The notes under the pieces were generated by a model, which saw nothing but the letters and a program-made list of their open reading frames with translations, had not been told where the DNA came from and made no database searches. A DNA stretch of 64,000 bases from Ruminococcus sp. (GTDB lineage Bacteria > Bacillota > Clostridia > Oscillospirales > Ruminococcaceae), in assembly GCA_016288815.1 (NCBI GenBank), contig JAEELF010000012.1, positions 1-64,000 of the forward strand, read 5' to 3'. Numbering within the stretch: the first letter of the stretch is position 1; every line of letters starts with the position of its first letter. Positions 43,623 through 51,769 of this stretch are shown here, in pieces. The position numbers were made by a program, and so were the translations under genes.

Positions 43623-45131
43623 ATGAACAAAAACATTGGTCATGCAAAAAGAACAATGATAATCGGTGCAGGCGTTGCCGGAAAGATGCTGATAAGCGAG
43701 ATCTTAAACGCCCAACAGTCTCCATATGAAGGGGACAAGCTGGCGGCTAATTATGATCCGGTTTGTGTTATCGATAATGACCCTGCCAAGTTGGGTACGG
43801 AAGTAATGGGGGTCAAGGTTGTTGGAACATCCTCAGACATTCCGACTGTTGTAAAAAAATATGACATTGAGCGGATAATACTTGCTATCCCTTCGCTTAA
43901 GGAAGAGAACAGGAAGCTTATTATAGACATTTGCAACGAAACAAAGCTTCCGCTGAAGATCATTCCCTTTATCGGAACACTTATCCTTGGCAATAATGTG
44001 AGTCTCCTCGGACAAGTCCGCGACATCAAGACAGAAGAGCTCCTCGGACGCGATCCGGTAACCTTTGACAACGAAAACATCAAGTATTTCGTACATAACA
44101 AGATATGTATGGTAACTGGCGGAGGCGGTTCTATCGGTTCGGAGCTGGTGCGTCAGATAGCCAAATATGAGCCGAAGCAGATCATCATCGTTGATATCTA
44201 CGAGAATAATGCTTACGAGATACAGCAGGAGCTTATAATGGAATACGGTGAGGCGCTTAACCTCGTTACGCTCATTGCTTCTGTCCGCGATTATTACCGT
44301 ATGAACCAGATATTCGACCGCTACAAGCCGGATGTCGTGTTCCATGCAGCTGCTCACAAGCACGTCCCTCTCATGGAGGATTCGCCCATGGAGGCGATAA
44401 AGAACAACGTTGTCGGTACGTTCAATGTTGCTACTCTTGCGCAGTTCTATAAGGTCAAGAAATTCGTCATGATATCGACCGATAAGGCGGTTAACCCGAC
44501 AAACGCGATGGGTGCTTCCAAGCGCTGCTGCGAGATGATTGTTCAGTATCTTGCTCAGCAGAAGGGCAAATGCTGCACGGAGTTCGTAGCGACACGTTTC
44601 GGAAACGTCCTTGGCTCGAACGGTTCTGTTATCCCGATATTCAAGAAGCAGATAGAGCAGGGCAAGCCTGTTACGGTAACTCACCCCGACATTATCCGCT
44701 ACTTCATGACTATCCCGGAGGCTGTAAGTCTTGTTATGGAAGCGGCTGCAATGGCTCACGGCGGCGAGATATTCGTCCTTGACATGGGCAAGCCGGTCAA
44801 GATAGTAACTCTTGCCGAAAACCTCATTCGTATGTATGGTAAGGAACCATATGTGGACGTTCCGATACGCTTCACCGGACTTCGTCCCGGTGAAAAGATA
44901 AAGGAAGAGCTCCTTATGATGGAGGAGGGCCTGAAGAAGACTTCCAACAAGCTCATCTACATCGGCAAGCAGATCGAGATAGACGAGGACAACTTCATCA
45001 CTGAATTAAGAGCACTTCGTGACGCTGCTCTTGAAAACGATGAAGAGACTGCTATCAAGGCTCTTCACAAGATAGTGCCGACCTTCATCACCCCCGAAGA
45101 ATTCAACAAGTCTGTTCTTCAGAAGGTGTAA
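43623..45131 (+). CDS. Soluble PglF/CapD-type UDP-GlcNAc 4,6-dehydratase
   Basis: A nucleotide-sugar dehydratase of the FlaA1/PglF/CapD group. The first 150 residues form a Rossmann-like domain (AKRTMIIGAGVAGKMLISEI). The catalytic SDR domain then has MVTGGGGSIGSELVRQI, FHAAAHKHVPLMED, STDKAVNPTNAMGASKR (the MxxxK variant of the Tyr-Lys site) and LRPGEKIKEELL. Unlike classic PglF/CapD proteins it has no N-terminal membrane helices, so it should be cytoplasmic. GAGGTGG precedes ATG 43623. With the PglE/C/D-like genes 15 kb downstream it would begin diacetylbacillosamine synthesis. Confidence 0.9.
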   Translation: MNKNIGHAKRTMIIGAGVAGKMLISEILNAQQSPYEGDKLAANYDPVCVIDNDPAKLGTEVMGVKVVGTSSDIPTVVKKYDIERIILAIPSLKEENRKLIIDICNETKLPLKIIPFIGTLILGNNVSLLGQVRDIKTEELLGRDPVTFDNENIKYFVHNKICMVTGGGGSIGSELVRQIAKYEPKQIIIVDIYENNAYEIQQELIMEYGEALNLVTLIASVRDYYRMNQIFDRYKPDVVFHAAAHKHVPLMEDSPMEAIKNNVVGTFNVATLAQFYKVKKFVMISTDKAVNPTNAMGASKRCCEMIVQYLAQQKGKCCTEFVATRFGNVLGSNGSVIPIFKKQIEQGKPVTVTHPDIIRYFMTIPEAVSLVMEAAAMAHGGEIFVLDMGKPVKIVTLAENLIRMYGKEPYVDVPIRFTGLRPGEKIKEELLMMEEGLKKTSNKLIYIGKQIEIDEDNFITELRALRDAALENDEETAIKALHKIVPTFITPEEFNKSVLQKV

Positions 45132-45146
45132 TATAGAATAATATCG

Positions 45147-45180
45147 ACCTCCTGCCGGATAACTCGGCGGGAGGTTTGAA
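45147..45180 (+). terminator. Hairpin between the dehydratase gene and glmS
   Basis: ACCTCCTGCCG (45147-45157) and CGGCGGGAGGT (45165-45175) form an 11-bp stem followed by TTTGAATG. This is probably a partial terminator. Confidence 0.75.
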
Positions 45181-45222
45181 TGTAATAACGAATAATCTAT
45201 AAAAAGATACAGGAGAAAAATT

Positions 45223-47061
45223 ATGTGCGGAATTGTAGGATTTACAGGAACTAAGCAGGCGGCGCCTATACTTTTGGACGGACTTTCAAAGCTTGAATAC
45301 AGAGGTTATGACTCGGCTGGTATTGCCGTTCGCGACGGCGAAAAGGAAGCTGAGGTCATCAAGGAAAAAGGCAAGCTCAAGGTGCTTGCTGATATGACAA
45401 ATCAGGGCAAGGCTGTCAAGGGTACTTGCGGAATCGGTCATACACGCTGGGCTACTCATGGCGAGCCTTCCGCTGCAAACGCTCACCCTCACAGCTCAGA
45501 CGACGGCAACATTATCGGCGTTCACAACGGTATCATCGAGAATTTCCAGGAGATCAAGGAAAAGCTCGTAAAGAAGGGCTATACCTTCAAGTCACAGACT
45601 GATACAGAGGCGGCAGTTAAGCTCGTTGACTACTACTACAAGAAGTACAACATCGGACCCACGGACGCTATCTCACGTGCAATGGTGCGTGTACGTGGTT
45701 CGTATGCTCTCTGCGTTATGTTCAAGGACTTCCCCGGCGAGATCTATTGCGCCCGAAAGGACAGCCCGATGATAATCGGTATCGCTGACGGCGAATCATA
45801 CGTTGCTTCCGATGTTCCGGCTATCCTTAAATATACCCGCAACGTTTACTACATTGGAAATATGGAGATAGCCAAGCTCGAAAAGGGTGCCGTTACATTC
45901 TACAACATAGACGGCGAGACTATCGAGAAGCCTCTTGTTGAGATAAAGTGGGACGCTGAGTCCGCTGAAAAAGGCGGCTACGAGCATTTTATGCTCAAGG
46001 AAATCCACGAGCAGCCCAAGGTTATCCGCGACACTATCAACTCCGTTGTTGCGGACGGTAACGTTCATTTTGATTCCGTAAATCTTACAGATGACGAGAT
46101 GAAGTCTATCGACCAGATCTACATAGTTGCCTGCGGTTCTGCGTACCACGTTGGTATGGACTTGCAGTACGTCATCGAGAATCTGACCTCATTGCAGGTT
46201 CGCGTGGAGCTTGCTTCGGAGTTCCGTTACCGCGATATGTCCCTCAGAAAGAACAGTCTTGTTATAGTTATCAGCCAGTCCGGTGAGACCGCAGATACTC
46301 TTGCAGCTCTCAGAATGGCTAAGGACGCCGGTGTTAAAACTCTCGGTATCGTGAACGTTGTAGGCTCTTCTATCGCAAGAGAAGCTGACAATGTGTTCTA
46401 CACGCTTGCAGGTCCGGAGATTTCAGTCGCTACCACAAAGGCTTACAGCTGTCAGCTCGTTGCAGGCTATCTTCTTGCACTCCAGTTCGCAAAGGCAAGG
46501 GAAGAAATAACCGCGGAGCGTTATTCGGAACTTCTCGCTGAGATAAACACTATCCCAGAAAAAATCGAGAAGATTCTCGAGAACAAGGAGCGCCTCCAGT
46601 GGTACTCCAACAAGCTCGTCAATATCACCGATTCGTTCTTTATCGGACGCGGTATCGACTACGCTATCGGCATGGAGGGCAGCCTCAAGCTCAAGGAGAT
46701 AAGCTACATTCACTCCGAGGCTTACGCTGCGGGCGAGCTCAAGCACGGTCCTATCAGCCTTATCGAGGACGGCACTATCGTGTTCTCTGTTGTTACACAG
46801 ACCAAGCTCGTTGAGAAGACTATCAGCAACATGGTCGAGGTCAAGAGCCGCGGTGCTAAGGTTATGGCGGTCACAACTGCCGGAAACTATTTCCTCGAGG
46901 ACACAGCTGAGTTCGTTTGCTACGTTCCGCAGATCGAGCCTCTCTTTGCAGGAAGTCTCAGCGTTATCCCGCTCCAGCTCATCAGCTACTATGTTTCCGT
47001 AGGCAAGGGCTTCGACGTTGATAAGCCGAGAAATCTTGCAAAATCTGTTACGGTTGAATAA
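45223..47061 (+). CDS. glmS: Glutamine-fructose-6-phosphate aminotransferase
   Basis: It makes glucosamine-6-phosphate, the entry point to UDP-GlcNAc. The N-terminal glutaminase begins at Cys2 (MCGIVGFTG). Two SIS isomerase domains follow (IVACGSAYHVGMDLQ, SQSGETADTLAAL, EGSLKLKEISYIH), and the protein ends with the usual KSVTVE. Length is 612 aa. The upstream 91 bp contain no glmS ribozyme core. Its place directly after a UDP-GlcNAc-consuming dehydratase suggests dedicated supply for surface glycan synthesis. Confidence 0.96.
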   Translation: MCGIVGFTGTKQAAPILLDGLSKLEYRGYDSAGIAVRDGEKEAEVIKEKGKLKVLADMTNQGKAVKGTCGIGHTRWATHGEPSAANAHPHSSDDGNIIGVHNGIIENFQEIKEKLVKKGYTFKSQTDTEAAVKLVDYYYKKYNIGPTDAISRAMVRVRGSYALCVMFKDFPGEIYCARKDSPMIIGIADGESYVASDVPAILKYTRNVYYIGNMEIAKLEKGAVTFYNIDGETIEKPLVEIKWDAESAEKGGYEHFMLKEIHEQPKVIRDTINSVVADGNVHFDSVNLTDDEMKSIDQIYIVACGSAYHVGMDLQYVIENLTSLQVRVELASEFRYRDMSLRKNSLVIVISQSGETADTLAALRMAKDAGVKTLGIVNVVGSSIAREADNVFYTLAGPEISVATTKAYSCQLVAGYLLALQFAKAREEITAERYSELLAEINTIPEKIEKILENKERLQWYSNKLVNITDSFFIGRGIDYAIGMEGSLKLKEISYIHSEAYAAGELKHGPISLIEDGTIVFSVVTQTKLVEKTISNMVEVKSRGAKVMAVTTAGNYFLEDTAEFVCYVPQIEPLFAGSLSVIPLQLISYYVSVGKGFDVDKPRNLAKSVTVE

Positions 47062-47091
47062 TATAGATAATTGATAGAAGCTATATCTAAA

Positions 47092-47125
47092 AAGCAGCCT
47101 CGGGGGTCAATCCTCGAGGCTGCTT
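47092..47125. terminator. Terminator between glmS and a convergent small gene
   Basis: AAGCAGCCTCG (47092-47102) and CGAGGCTGCTT (47115-47125) form a perfect 11-bp stem, preceded by an A-run and followed by TTCG. It is likely bidirectional. Confidence 0.85.
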
Positions 47126-47136
47126 CGTATGTAGCG

Positions 47137-47397
47137 TCACTCCACTATTATTTCCATTCTCTTCATGTGGCTTATATCCTGACCGGTATACGCTATCTGC
47201 ATGAGGGCGTAGGTGACATCGGAGGCGAGCTCTTCTTCCTCTTCTTTCGTGTGCTTAGGGATACGGCAGGTGATAGTCGCACCGCTGTAACGGGTACGCA
47301 AAACTGCCACAAACTCGGTGTCGGTCTCGGTCTCGGAAATAACGTCATATTCGGAACGCTCCCACAGCGATGGTAGCTCTTTGCTTTTGTTTGCCAT
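47137..47397 (-). CDS. Hypothetical small protein
   Basis: An 86-residue protein starting MANKSKELPSLWE. It is acidic, with predicted beta strands (EFVAVLRTRYSGATITCRI), a KEEEEELASDV helix and a MKRMEIIVE end. I do not recognise the family. AAAGGAG precedes the ATG at 47397. It is convergent with glmS and marks the start of the AT-rich insertion. Upstream, 47398-47790 carries a 14-bp palindrome (GATGCAGCTGCATC, 47463-47476) and otherwise nothing identifiable. Confidence 0.65.
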   Translation of the reverse strand: MANKSKELPSLWERSEYDVISETETDTEFVAVLRTRYSGATITCRIPKHTKEEEEELASDVTYALMQIAYTGQDISHMKRMEIIVE

Positions 47398-47795
47398 AGC
47401 TATAACTCCTTTCGAGTAAATATATGCGGCACGGCTCGTACCGCTTGACTGTTTATTTTTTCGATGCAGCTGCATCTGAGTTGAATTTCAATTCATAAGT
47501 GAAAACACAGCGCTGTTTGTTTTCTACATCTATGTTACTTCGTATGGGAAATATAATCAATGGATTTAATCAATCAGCCTTTTGTGCGGAGTGTAGTAAA
47601 TATCATTTTTGCGAAAACTATGGGAGTGTTTTCTTGATATTATCTAATAAAAGTCTTATAATTTAGATGTGGAGTCAATCATTAATGCTTCAATAGCCCA
47701 TGGTCTATTGAAATACCCGAAAACTGTGCCATATAAGTTGTTTTTCCGCTTTTGAAATATTGCAAATAAAAGCGACACCCTATTGAGAGAGACTT

Positions 47796-47815
47796 GAGCC
47801 GGCATAAGCCGGCTC
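47796..47815. terminator. Terminator-like hairpin at the end of the recombinase remnant
   Basis: GAGCCGGC and GCCGGCTC form a perfect 8-bp stem with an ATAA loop, followed on + by TTTCTTATTC. It lies 8 nt beyond the recombinase stop. Confidence 0.65.
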
Positions 47816-47823
47816 TTTCTTAT

Positions 47824-48207
47824 TCAAGTGTACTTTTCTTCGTACTCTCTGAGACGGCGGTAGAAAGTGTTGGCGCGAAGCCCCATTTCCTTTTGGAACC
47901 ATACAGCTGTAATAGTGCCGGACTGCCATTGCTCATACAGCTGACCGAACTTAGTCCAGTCTATTTCGATAGGCTGCCGACCTTTGTACTTACCATTCGA
48001 CTTCGCAATAGCAATACCCTCGCGTTGGCGCTACAAGGTCTGCTCGCGTTCAAGCTCTGAGAGCGCCGCGAATATAGACAGGACGAATCGCCCCTGCGGA
48101 GTGTTAGTGTCGATATTTTCTTTACTGCTGACAAGTGTAACGCTCTTGCGTTGGAGCACGTCTATAATGTTGAGCAGGTCGCGCGTGGAACGACCAAGAC
48201 GACTTAT
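47824..48207 (-). pseudogene. Serine recombinase (resolvase/invertase) remnant
   Basis: The minus strand encodes ISRLGRSTRDLLNIID, then VTLVSSKENIDTNTPQGRF and ALSELEREQTL, the second half of a serine-recombinase catalytic domain. After an in-frame TAG at 48031-48033 the same frame continues: RQREGIAIAKSNGKYKGRQP and a C-terminal helix-turn-helix (NTFYRRLREYEEKYT) to a stop at 47824. The catalytic-serine N-terminus is missing; an amidotransferase gene is joined in frame in its place. This is a broken recombinase. Confidence 0.85.
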
Positions 48208-49098
48208 CAGCTCCTCGACCTCGTCAATCGTGTAGCCGTAGTCCATGAGGAGAATCACGTCATTTTCGTCAATCCCGAAGCAATGCGCCATGTCAATCAG
48301 CGTTTGTTCATAGACGGAATAGTAATCGTCATAGTCGCCGTACCACCACTTGCACTTAGAAAAGGTCGTATATGTTGGAGCAGGCTGGAACTGCGAGCGT
48401 GTGATATTGCCTTTACAGTCGATTTTTATGATATCGCCTTCGTCAGCCTCAATGCGTTCAAATGCGAACTTGTGAAGTCCCACGCGCTTCAAAGCATTCT
48501 TCATTATTGACTCCGTACTGGCGTACACATACAGCCCGATATCCGCGAAATGAAGCAGACAGAGCGGGTTCGAGCCTTTTACGAAATAAAGCGAATTATT
48601 CTCGTCAAGCAGGCTGAAAGTGAAACTGCCATGAACCGCCTCCGCCATGTACCGCAGAGAATCAAAATCAAGTATCTTCTGCGATTCTATGAGTTGGACG
48701 GCTATGTACGAATCGGTCTCGATGTTCGTGTCAGGAAGATTCTTATCCTTACGCAATGCGGAATCATTGTAGAGGCAGCCGTTATGCGCCAGACTCCACG
48801 AAATATCGGGAGTTTTGCCGGCGAAGGGATGATTATTGAAGTTGAACTTTTCGTTGCCCTGAGTTGCGAGCCGAGTATGTCCCATGACTGCTCTCGTACC
48901 CTCTGGAGGATTGAATCGCAGCTTATGAGCGGCTTTAGGACGCTTATAAATGACGATTTCACCGTCCTTAACATAGCTTATCCCAGATGCGTCAGTCCCT
49001 CTTTCCTCGGCTGAATTAGCCAACGATTGGCAGAGCTTACGGGCGAGCCTATGCGGCATAATACCTTGATAATCCAAAGAACTGAACAAACTGCACAT
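48031..49098 (-). CDS. Class II glutamine amidotransferase fused to a recombinase fragment
   Basis: Residues 1-290 are a class II (Ntn-type) glutamine amidotransferase. Cys2 is the nucleophile (MCSLFSSLDYQG), followed by AEERGTDASGISYV, VMGHTRLATQGNEKFNFNNH and LAHNGCLYND. Such domains release ammonia from glutamine for a partner ligase. From about residue 298 (ISRLGRSTRDLL) the sequence is serine-recombinase, ending at a TAG. The original amidotransferase C-terminus appears replaced. AAGGAGGAG precedes the ATG. The amidoligase gene lies two genes upstream in the same operon, an obvious functional partner. Confidence 0.85.
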   Translation of the reverse strand: MCSLFSSLDYQGIMPHRLARKLCQSLANSAEERGTDASGISYVKDGEIVIYKRPKAAHKLRFNPPEGTRAVMGHTRLATQGNEKFNFNNHPFAGKTPDISWSLAHNGCLYNDSALRKDKNLPDTNIETDSYIAVQLIESQKILDFDSLRYMAEAVHGSFTFSLLDENNSLYFVKGSNPLCLLHFADIGLYVYASTESIMKNALKRVGLHKFAFERIEADEGDIIKIDCKGNITRSQFQPAPTYTTFSKCKWWYGDYDDYYSVYEQTLIDMAHCFGIDENDVILLMDYGYTIDEVEELISRLGRSTRDLLNIIDVLQRKSVTLVSSKENIDTNTPQGRFVLSIFAALSELEREQTL

Positions 49099-49099
49099 T

Positions 49100-49279
49100 T
49101 CATTTCTCCTCCTTGTACGTAACGTCGATAAGCGGCGTTTGAGCCTCGTCTATGACTTCCTTGACCACGTCGCCGATCTTGTCCACGAGGACTGTCGCGG
49201 TGATCAGCGCGGCTATTTTCAGTATCTCGCCGGCGGGACTTCCTGCCGGTATCGCTTTGATTAAATCTGTTGTTTTCAT
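49100..49279 (-). CDS. 59-residue peptide between amidoligase and amidotransferase genes
   Basis: A small protein, MKTTDLIKAIPAGSPAGEIL..., with a hydrophobic helix (LKIAALITATVLVDKIGDVV), an acidic middle and a KEEK C-terminus. Its start overlaps the amidoligase stop (TAATG), with GGAGGTTG upstream. Its stop lies 2 nt before the amidotransferase start. I do not recognise a family. Tight coupling makes it a candidate substrate, adaptor or membrane anchor for the two enzymes. Confidence 0.7.
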   Translation of the reverse strand: MKTTDLIKAIPAGSPAGEILKIAALITATVLVDKIGDVVKEVIDEAQTPLIDVTYKEEK

Positions 49280-50382
49280 TACATTTCAACCTCCGATTCA
49301 ACGTCTTCGTTCACGTAAAGCTTTCGTTCTTTTAAGTATGTGATGAGCTCCGGCTCCGTTATCGTTCCGACGAATTCCGACCACGATTGTTTCTCGATTT
49401 CTTCGTCCGAATAATCAAGAGCAACATCGCATATTTTGTCTACCAGTTCCAGTGTGGCTATGAGCGTGTTGTACTTCAAAGTGCCGCGAAACAGGCGAAA
49501 TTCTATGGTCGAATAATTTTGCAGATTAACCGCAGCGTACCTACCAAGATTACCTTTCTTAGCCTTTTCGAGTATATCTCTGCCGGTTCGTTCATACCCG
49601 TACCGGGCAGCCCACCTGTTAATGCTGTACTCGCTTCTGCGACTGAATTTCAGCAATTCCGCCCAGTGTTTTTCCACGAAAAACAGTACCCTCGAAATGA
49701 CAATATCCTGCTCCTCGCGGGTATCTCCGAAGCAGGAGCGATTTACGTGGCAATGTAGCTCACAAGTGCTTGTTTGATGACTGCGGTACCCGAGAGCTAT
49801 AGCTTTCCACATTATTTCCTCCCAGCAGAATTGCTTATGGTAATTTAATGACATCGGAAATGAAACAAGCTCTATTCCTTCGTTAAGACTACCATCTGCT
49901 TTGCAATAAATGTGCTCCTTGTCGCCGTTTGCTATCGCAAGTAAGGTTTCAGCATTGTCGTCGTCTTTACCTGCTCCGTCTATCTCTAACTCGACTCCGA
50001 AATATCGGTTGGAATCACCAAAGAATACCGGCTCAGGCTTGTAATTGTATTCATGTATTGAGTGCTGGATATCGTGATAGCAGTCACTGCAATACGGCTC
50101 ATCGTTTTCCCAATAAACGCCTTCATCATGGACAAGGCAATTGCATTCACAGCATCTTCGATAGTAATTTTCTGCGCAGTGCTCACACAGCGTGGTGTAC
50201 TCGTCACTTACGCTATCGCTTTCAAATATCAGCTCGGAGCAGGAGTCGCATCTGACTGTGTGCCGCTCCACAAAGTCCATGCACACGACCTCGTCTTGCA
50301 CCTCTTCATAGTCCTCGTTTTCACCTATCAACGCGCCACAATGACTGCAATACAGCGCATTTCCGTTATTCTTTTCTTCCAT
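49279..50382 (-). CDS. Amidoligase-family enzyme with N-terminal zinc-binding modules
   Basis: The first 110 residues contain repeated CxxC pairs (CSHC, CDSC, CEHC, CCEC, CSDC), predicting three zinc-binding treble-clef or ribbon units. From about residue 125 it matches the putative amidoligase family (PF12224, glutamine-synthetase-like COOH-NH2 ligases): RYFGVELEIDGAG, CELHCHVNRSCFG, and RYAAVNLQNYSTIEFRLFRGTL. Such enzymes are predicted to form amide or isopeptide bonds. GGAGGTC lies 5 nt before the ATG at 50382. It heads an operon with a 59-residue peptide and an amidotransferase. Confidence 0.82.
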   Translation of the reverse strand: MEEKNNGNALYCSHCGALIGENEDYEEVQDEVVCMDFVERHTVRCDSCSELIFESDSVSDEYTTLCEHCAENYYRRCCECNCLVHDEGVYWENDEPYCSDCYHDIQHSIHEYNYKPEPVFFGDSNRYFGVELEIDGAGKDDDNAETLLAIANGDKEHIYCKADGSLNEGIELVSFPMSLNYHKQFCWEEIMWKAIALGYRSHQTSTCELHCHVNRSCFGDTREEQDIVISRVLFFVEKHWAELLKFSRRSEYSINRWAARYGYERTGRDILEKAKKGNLGRYAAVNLQNYSTIEFRLFRGTLKYNTLIATLELVDKICDVALDYSDEEIEKQSWSEFVGTITEPELITYLKERKLYVNEDVESEVEM

Positions 50383-50409
50383 TTTTGACCTCCGTTCAGA
50401 CATAAAATA

Positions 50410-50428
50410 CCGCTCCCGTGGGGAGCGG
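50410..50428 (-). terminator. Hairpin between the DUF960 and amidoligase genes
   Basis: CCGCTCCC and GGGAGCGG form a perfect 8-bp stem with a 3-nt loop, followed on the minus strand by TATTTTATG. It may be a leaky terminator or processing site. Confidence 0.55.
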
Positions 50429-50441
50429 CGTAAGTCTTATA

Positions 50442-50726
50442 TTAGTATTCGCTGCTGAGCAGCATTGTTGAATGTGTACCGTCGTCGATGACGTACAGCT
50501 TTTCCGTAATCGGATTATCCGACGGCAGCAGATACTCCATACAGTATTCGGGTTCTTCAATTCTATGTGTGATGCTTTGAAGGCACCCGACCTGCTTTAG
50601 GTCGAAAATCTGCAAGTGATTCCGCGGCTCCGGCAGTCCGTCTACGCACGACCAAAGAAACATTTGCAGGTCGAGCGGTATGACGTTGTCAACACCGCAG
50701 GTCAAATATCGGTCATTCTGAAACAT
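50442..50726 (-). CDS. DUF960 family protein
   Basis: A 94-residue protein with the DUF960 pattern: MFQNDRYLTCGVDNVIPLDL at the start, LQIFDL in the middle, and an EYCMEYLL...EKLYVIDDGTHSTMLLSSEY end. DUF960 genes are frequent on conjugative elements and phages of Firmicutes, and their function is unknown. AAAGGAG precedes the ATG. It is the promoter-proximal gene of the amidoligase group. Confidence 0.85.
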   Translation of the reverse strand: MFQNDRYLTCGVDNVIPLDLQMFLWSCVDGLPEPRNHLQIFDLKQVGCLQSITHRIEEPEYCMEYLLPSDNPITEKLYVIDDGTHSTMLLSSEY

Positions 50727-50780
50727 GGCTCATTCTCCTTTCGTAAATTATTGCCGACAAAAGCTCTTGTCATTATAACT

Positions 50781-50908
50781 ATATATATATATTGAAAGTA
50801 AGAATAATCGGAAACGGCTGTAAATGGAGAAAAAAATCAATTGAAAATGAATAATAATTATTATTCATAATAATTATATATATATTTGCAAAATCGAAAT
50901 AATCGGAA
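50781..50908. repeat. AT-rich region with duplicated element and perfect palindrome
   Basis: AATAATCGGAA occurs at 50803-50813 and 50898-50908, 95 bp apart. Each is preceded about 15-20 bp upstream by an alternating TATATATATAT tract, so a degenerate element of about 35 bp is duplicated. Between the copies lies an 18-bp perfect palindrome, GAATAATAATTATTATTC (50849-50866). Such an arrangement is typical of origins or partition/repressor sites. Which one is unknown. Confidence 0.6.
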
Positions 50909-50934
50909 TTTTATACGATTCTACAACGCCCAAA

Positions 50935-50952
50935 CCGCTCCCGAAGGAGCGG
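50935..50952. other. Second copy of the GGAGCGG hairpin
   Basis: CCGCTCC and GGAGCGG stems with a 4-nt loop. The same stem sequence appears at 50410-50428, so near-identical hairpins flank the DUF960 gene and the AT-rich repeat region. Confidence 0.5.
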
Positions 50953-51002
50953 CTCAGCTATAAATGTTAAGCTCCTGTACAATCTATGATATAGGAGCAT
51001 TT

Positions 51003-51308
51003 TTATTCGCTAATCCTTCTACGGATAGTATTATCATACTCTAAGGATACTTGAAACATGGTTGAAAAGATGTTGACAATTATATCCGTATACACAAAAA
51101 ACTGTTGCTTCTTTCTAAATTGCAGGCAGTCACAAAAATGACTATTCAAAAATCTTAATTTTCTCGGAAAAATGAATGATTCTTCTATGCCGGTTTTCTT
51201 GCTGCCTGCATTTTGGATTAATTCTGATATTTTTTTGTAAAGAACAGCGCTTTCCTCTCTCCGCTCCAGCGTATACGCTGGGGATATTTTGGCGTGCGTA
51301 GAGTACAT
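51003..51308 (-). CDS. Hypothetical protein, weakly supported
   Basis: A 101-residue open frame (MYSTHAKISPAYTLERREES...). It has a mixed charged N-terminus, a FRKKQQFFVYTDIIVNIF hydrophobic stretch and no recognisable domain. I see no strong ribosome site. Composition is AT-rich like its surroundings. It may be spurious. Confidence 0.3.
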   Translation of the reverse strand: MYSTHAKISPAYTLERREESAVLYKKISELIQNAGSKKTGIEESFIFPRKLRFLNSHFCDCLQFRKKQQFFVYTDIIVNIFSTMFQVSLEYDNTIRRRISE

Positions 51309-51493
51309 ATATGTAATTCCGTAATACGTTTCCTCTATACTAATATCCTGTAATATATTATATATTATTACTAAATGATCTAAACAGTCTAACCAACCTG
51401 ATTCACCTGTAATATTCTCAGATAACTCATATCAGATACAACTTCAACTACACCATACGTATTCGGAATAATATTTACATAGGAGTGATCCAC

Positions 51494-51769
51494 ATGAAAA
51501 ATGAAAAAGATAAGAAAGTACAGTTACCAATGAAGGTGAGACAATCTACCTTTAATGAGTTGGATCAGATCGCTAAAGAGTAAGGAATCCCTCGTTCTGA
51601 TATTGCAGCATACAGGATCGAGCACTATCCGATACCTCTCACGCCTGAGCTTATGTTTGAGTTACAGAACAAAGCAAACGCCAAGTACGAAGAACTCAAA
51701 GACGATATGCCCGAAGAAGCGATAAAGATACAGAAGAAGGTGATGGAGTTATGGAAACTTTTAAGCTGA
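51494..51769 (+). pseudogene. Ribbon-helix-helix-like gene with an in-frame stop
   Basis: ATG at 51494 (AGGAGTG upstream) encodes KVQLPMKVRQSTFNELDQIA, a typical ribbon-helix-helix start, then codon 30 is TAA (51581-51583). The frame continues GIPRSDIAAYRIEHYPIPLT and a charged helix to a stop at 51769. Removing the stop would give a 91-residue protein. It overlaps the next gene by 19 nt. It is either a pseudogene or a translation-readthrough case. Accessory proteins of this fold often assist relaxases. Confidence 0.7.

Noticed and set aside
45132..45222. glmS ribozyme upstream of glmS
   Set aside because: The 91-bp gap holds a terminator-like hairpin and a ribosome site. The ribozyme core sequence is absent.
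47824..48207. Functional resolvase
   Set aside because: The catalytic-serine N-terminus is missing and an in-frame TAG splits the rest, so it cannot be an active recombinase.
49387..50388. Plus-strand frames opposite the amidoligase gene
   Set aside because: They lack ribosome sites and family patterns. The minus-strand frame contains several CxxC pairs and amidoligase motifs.
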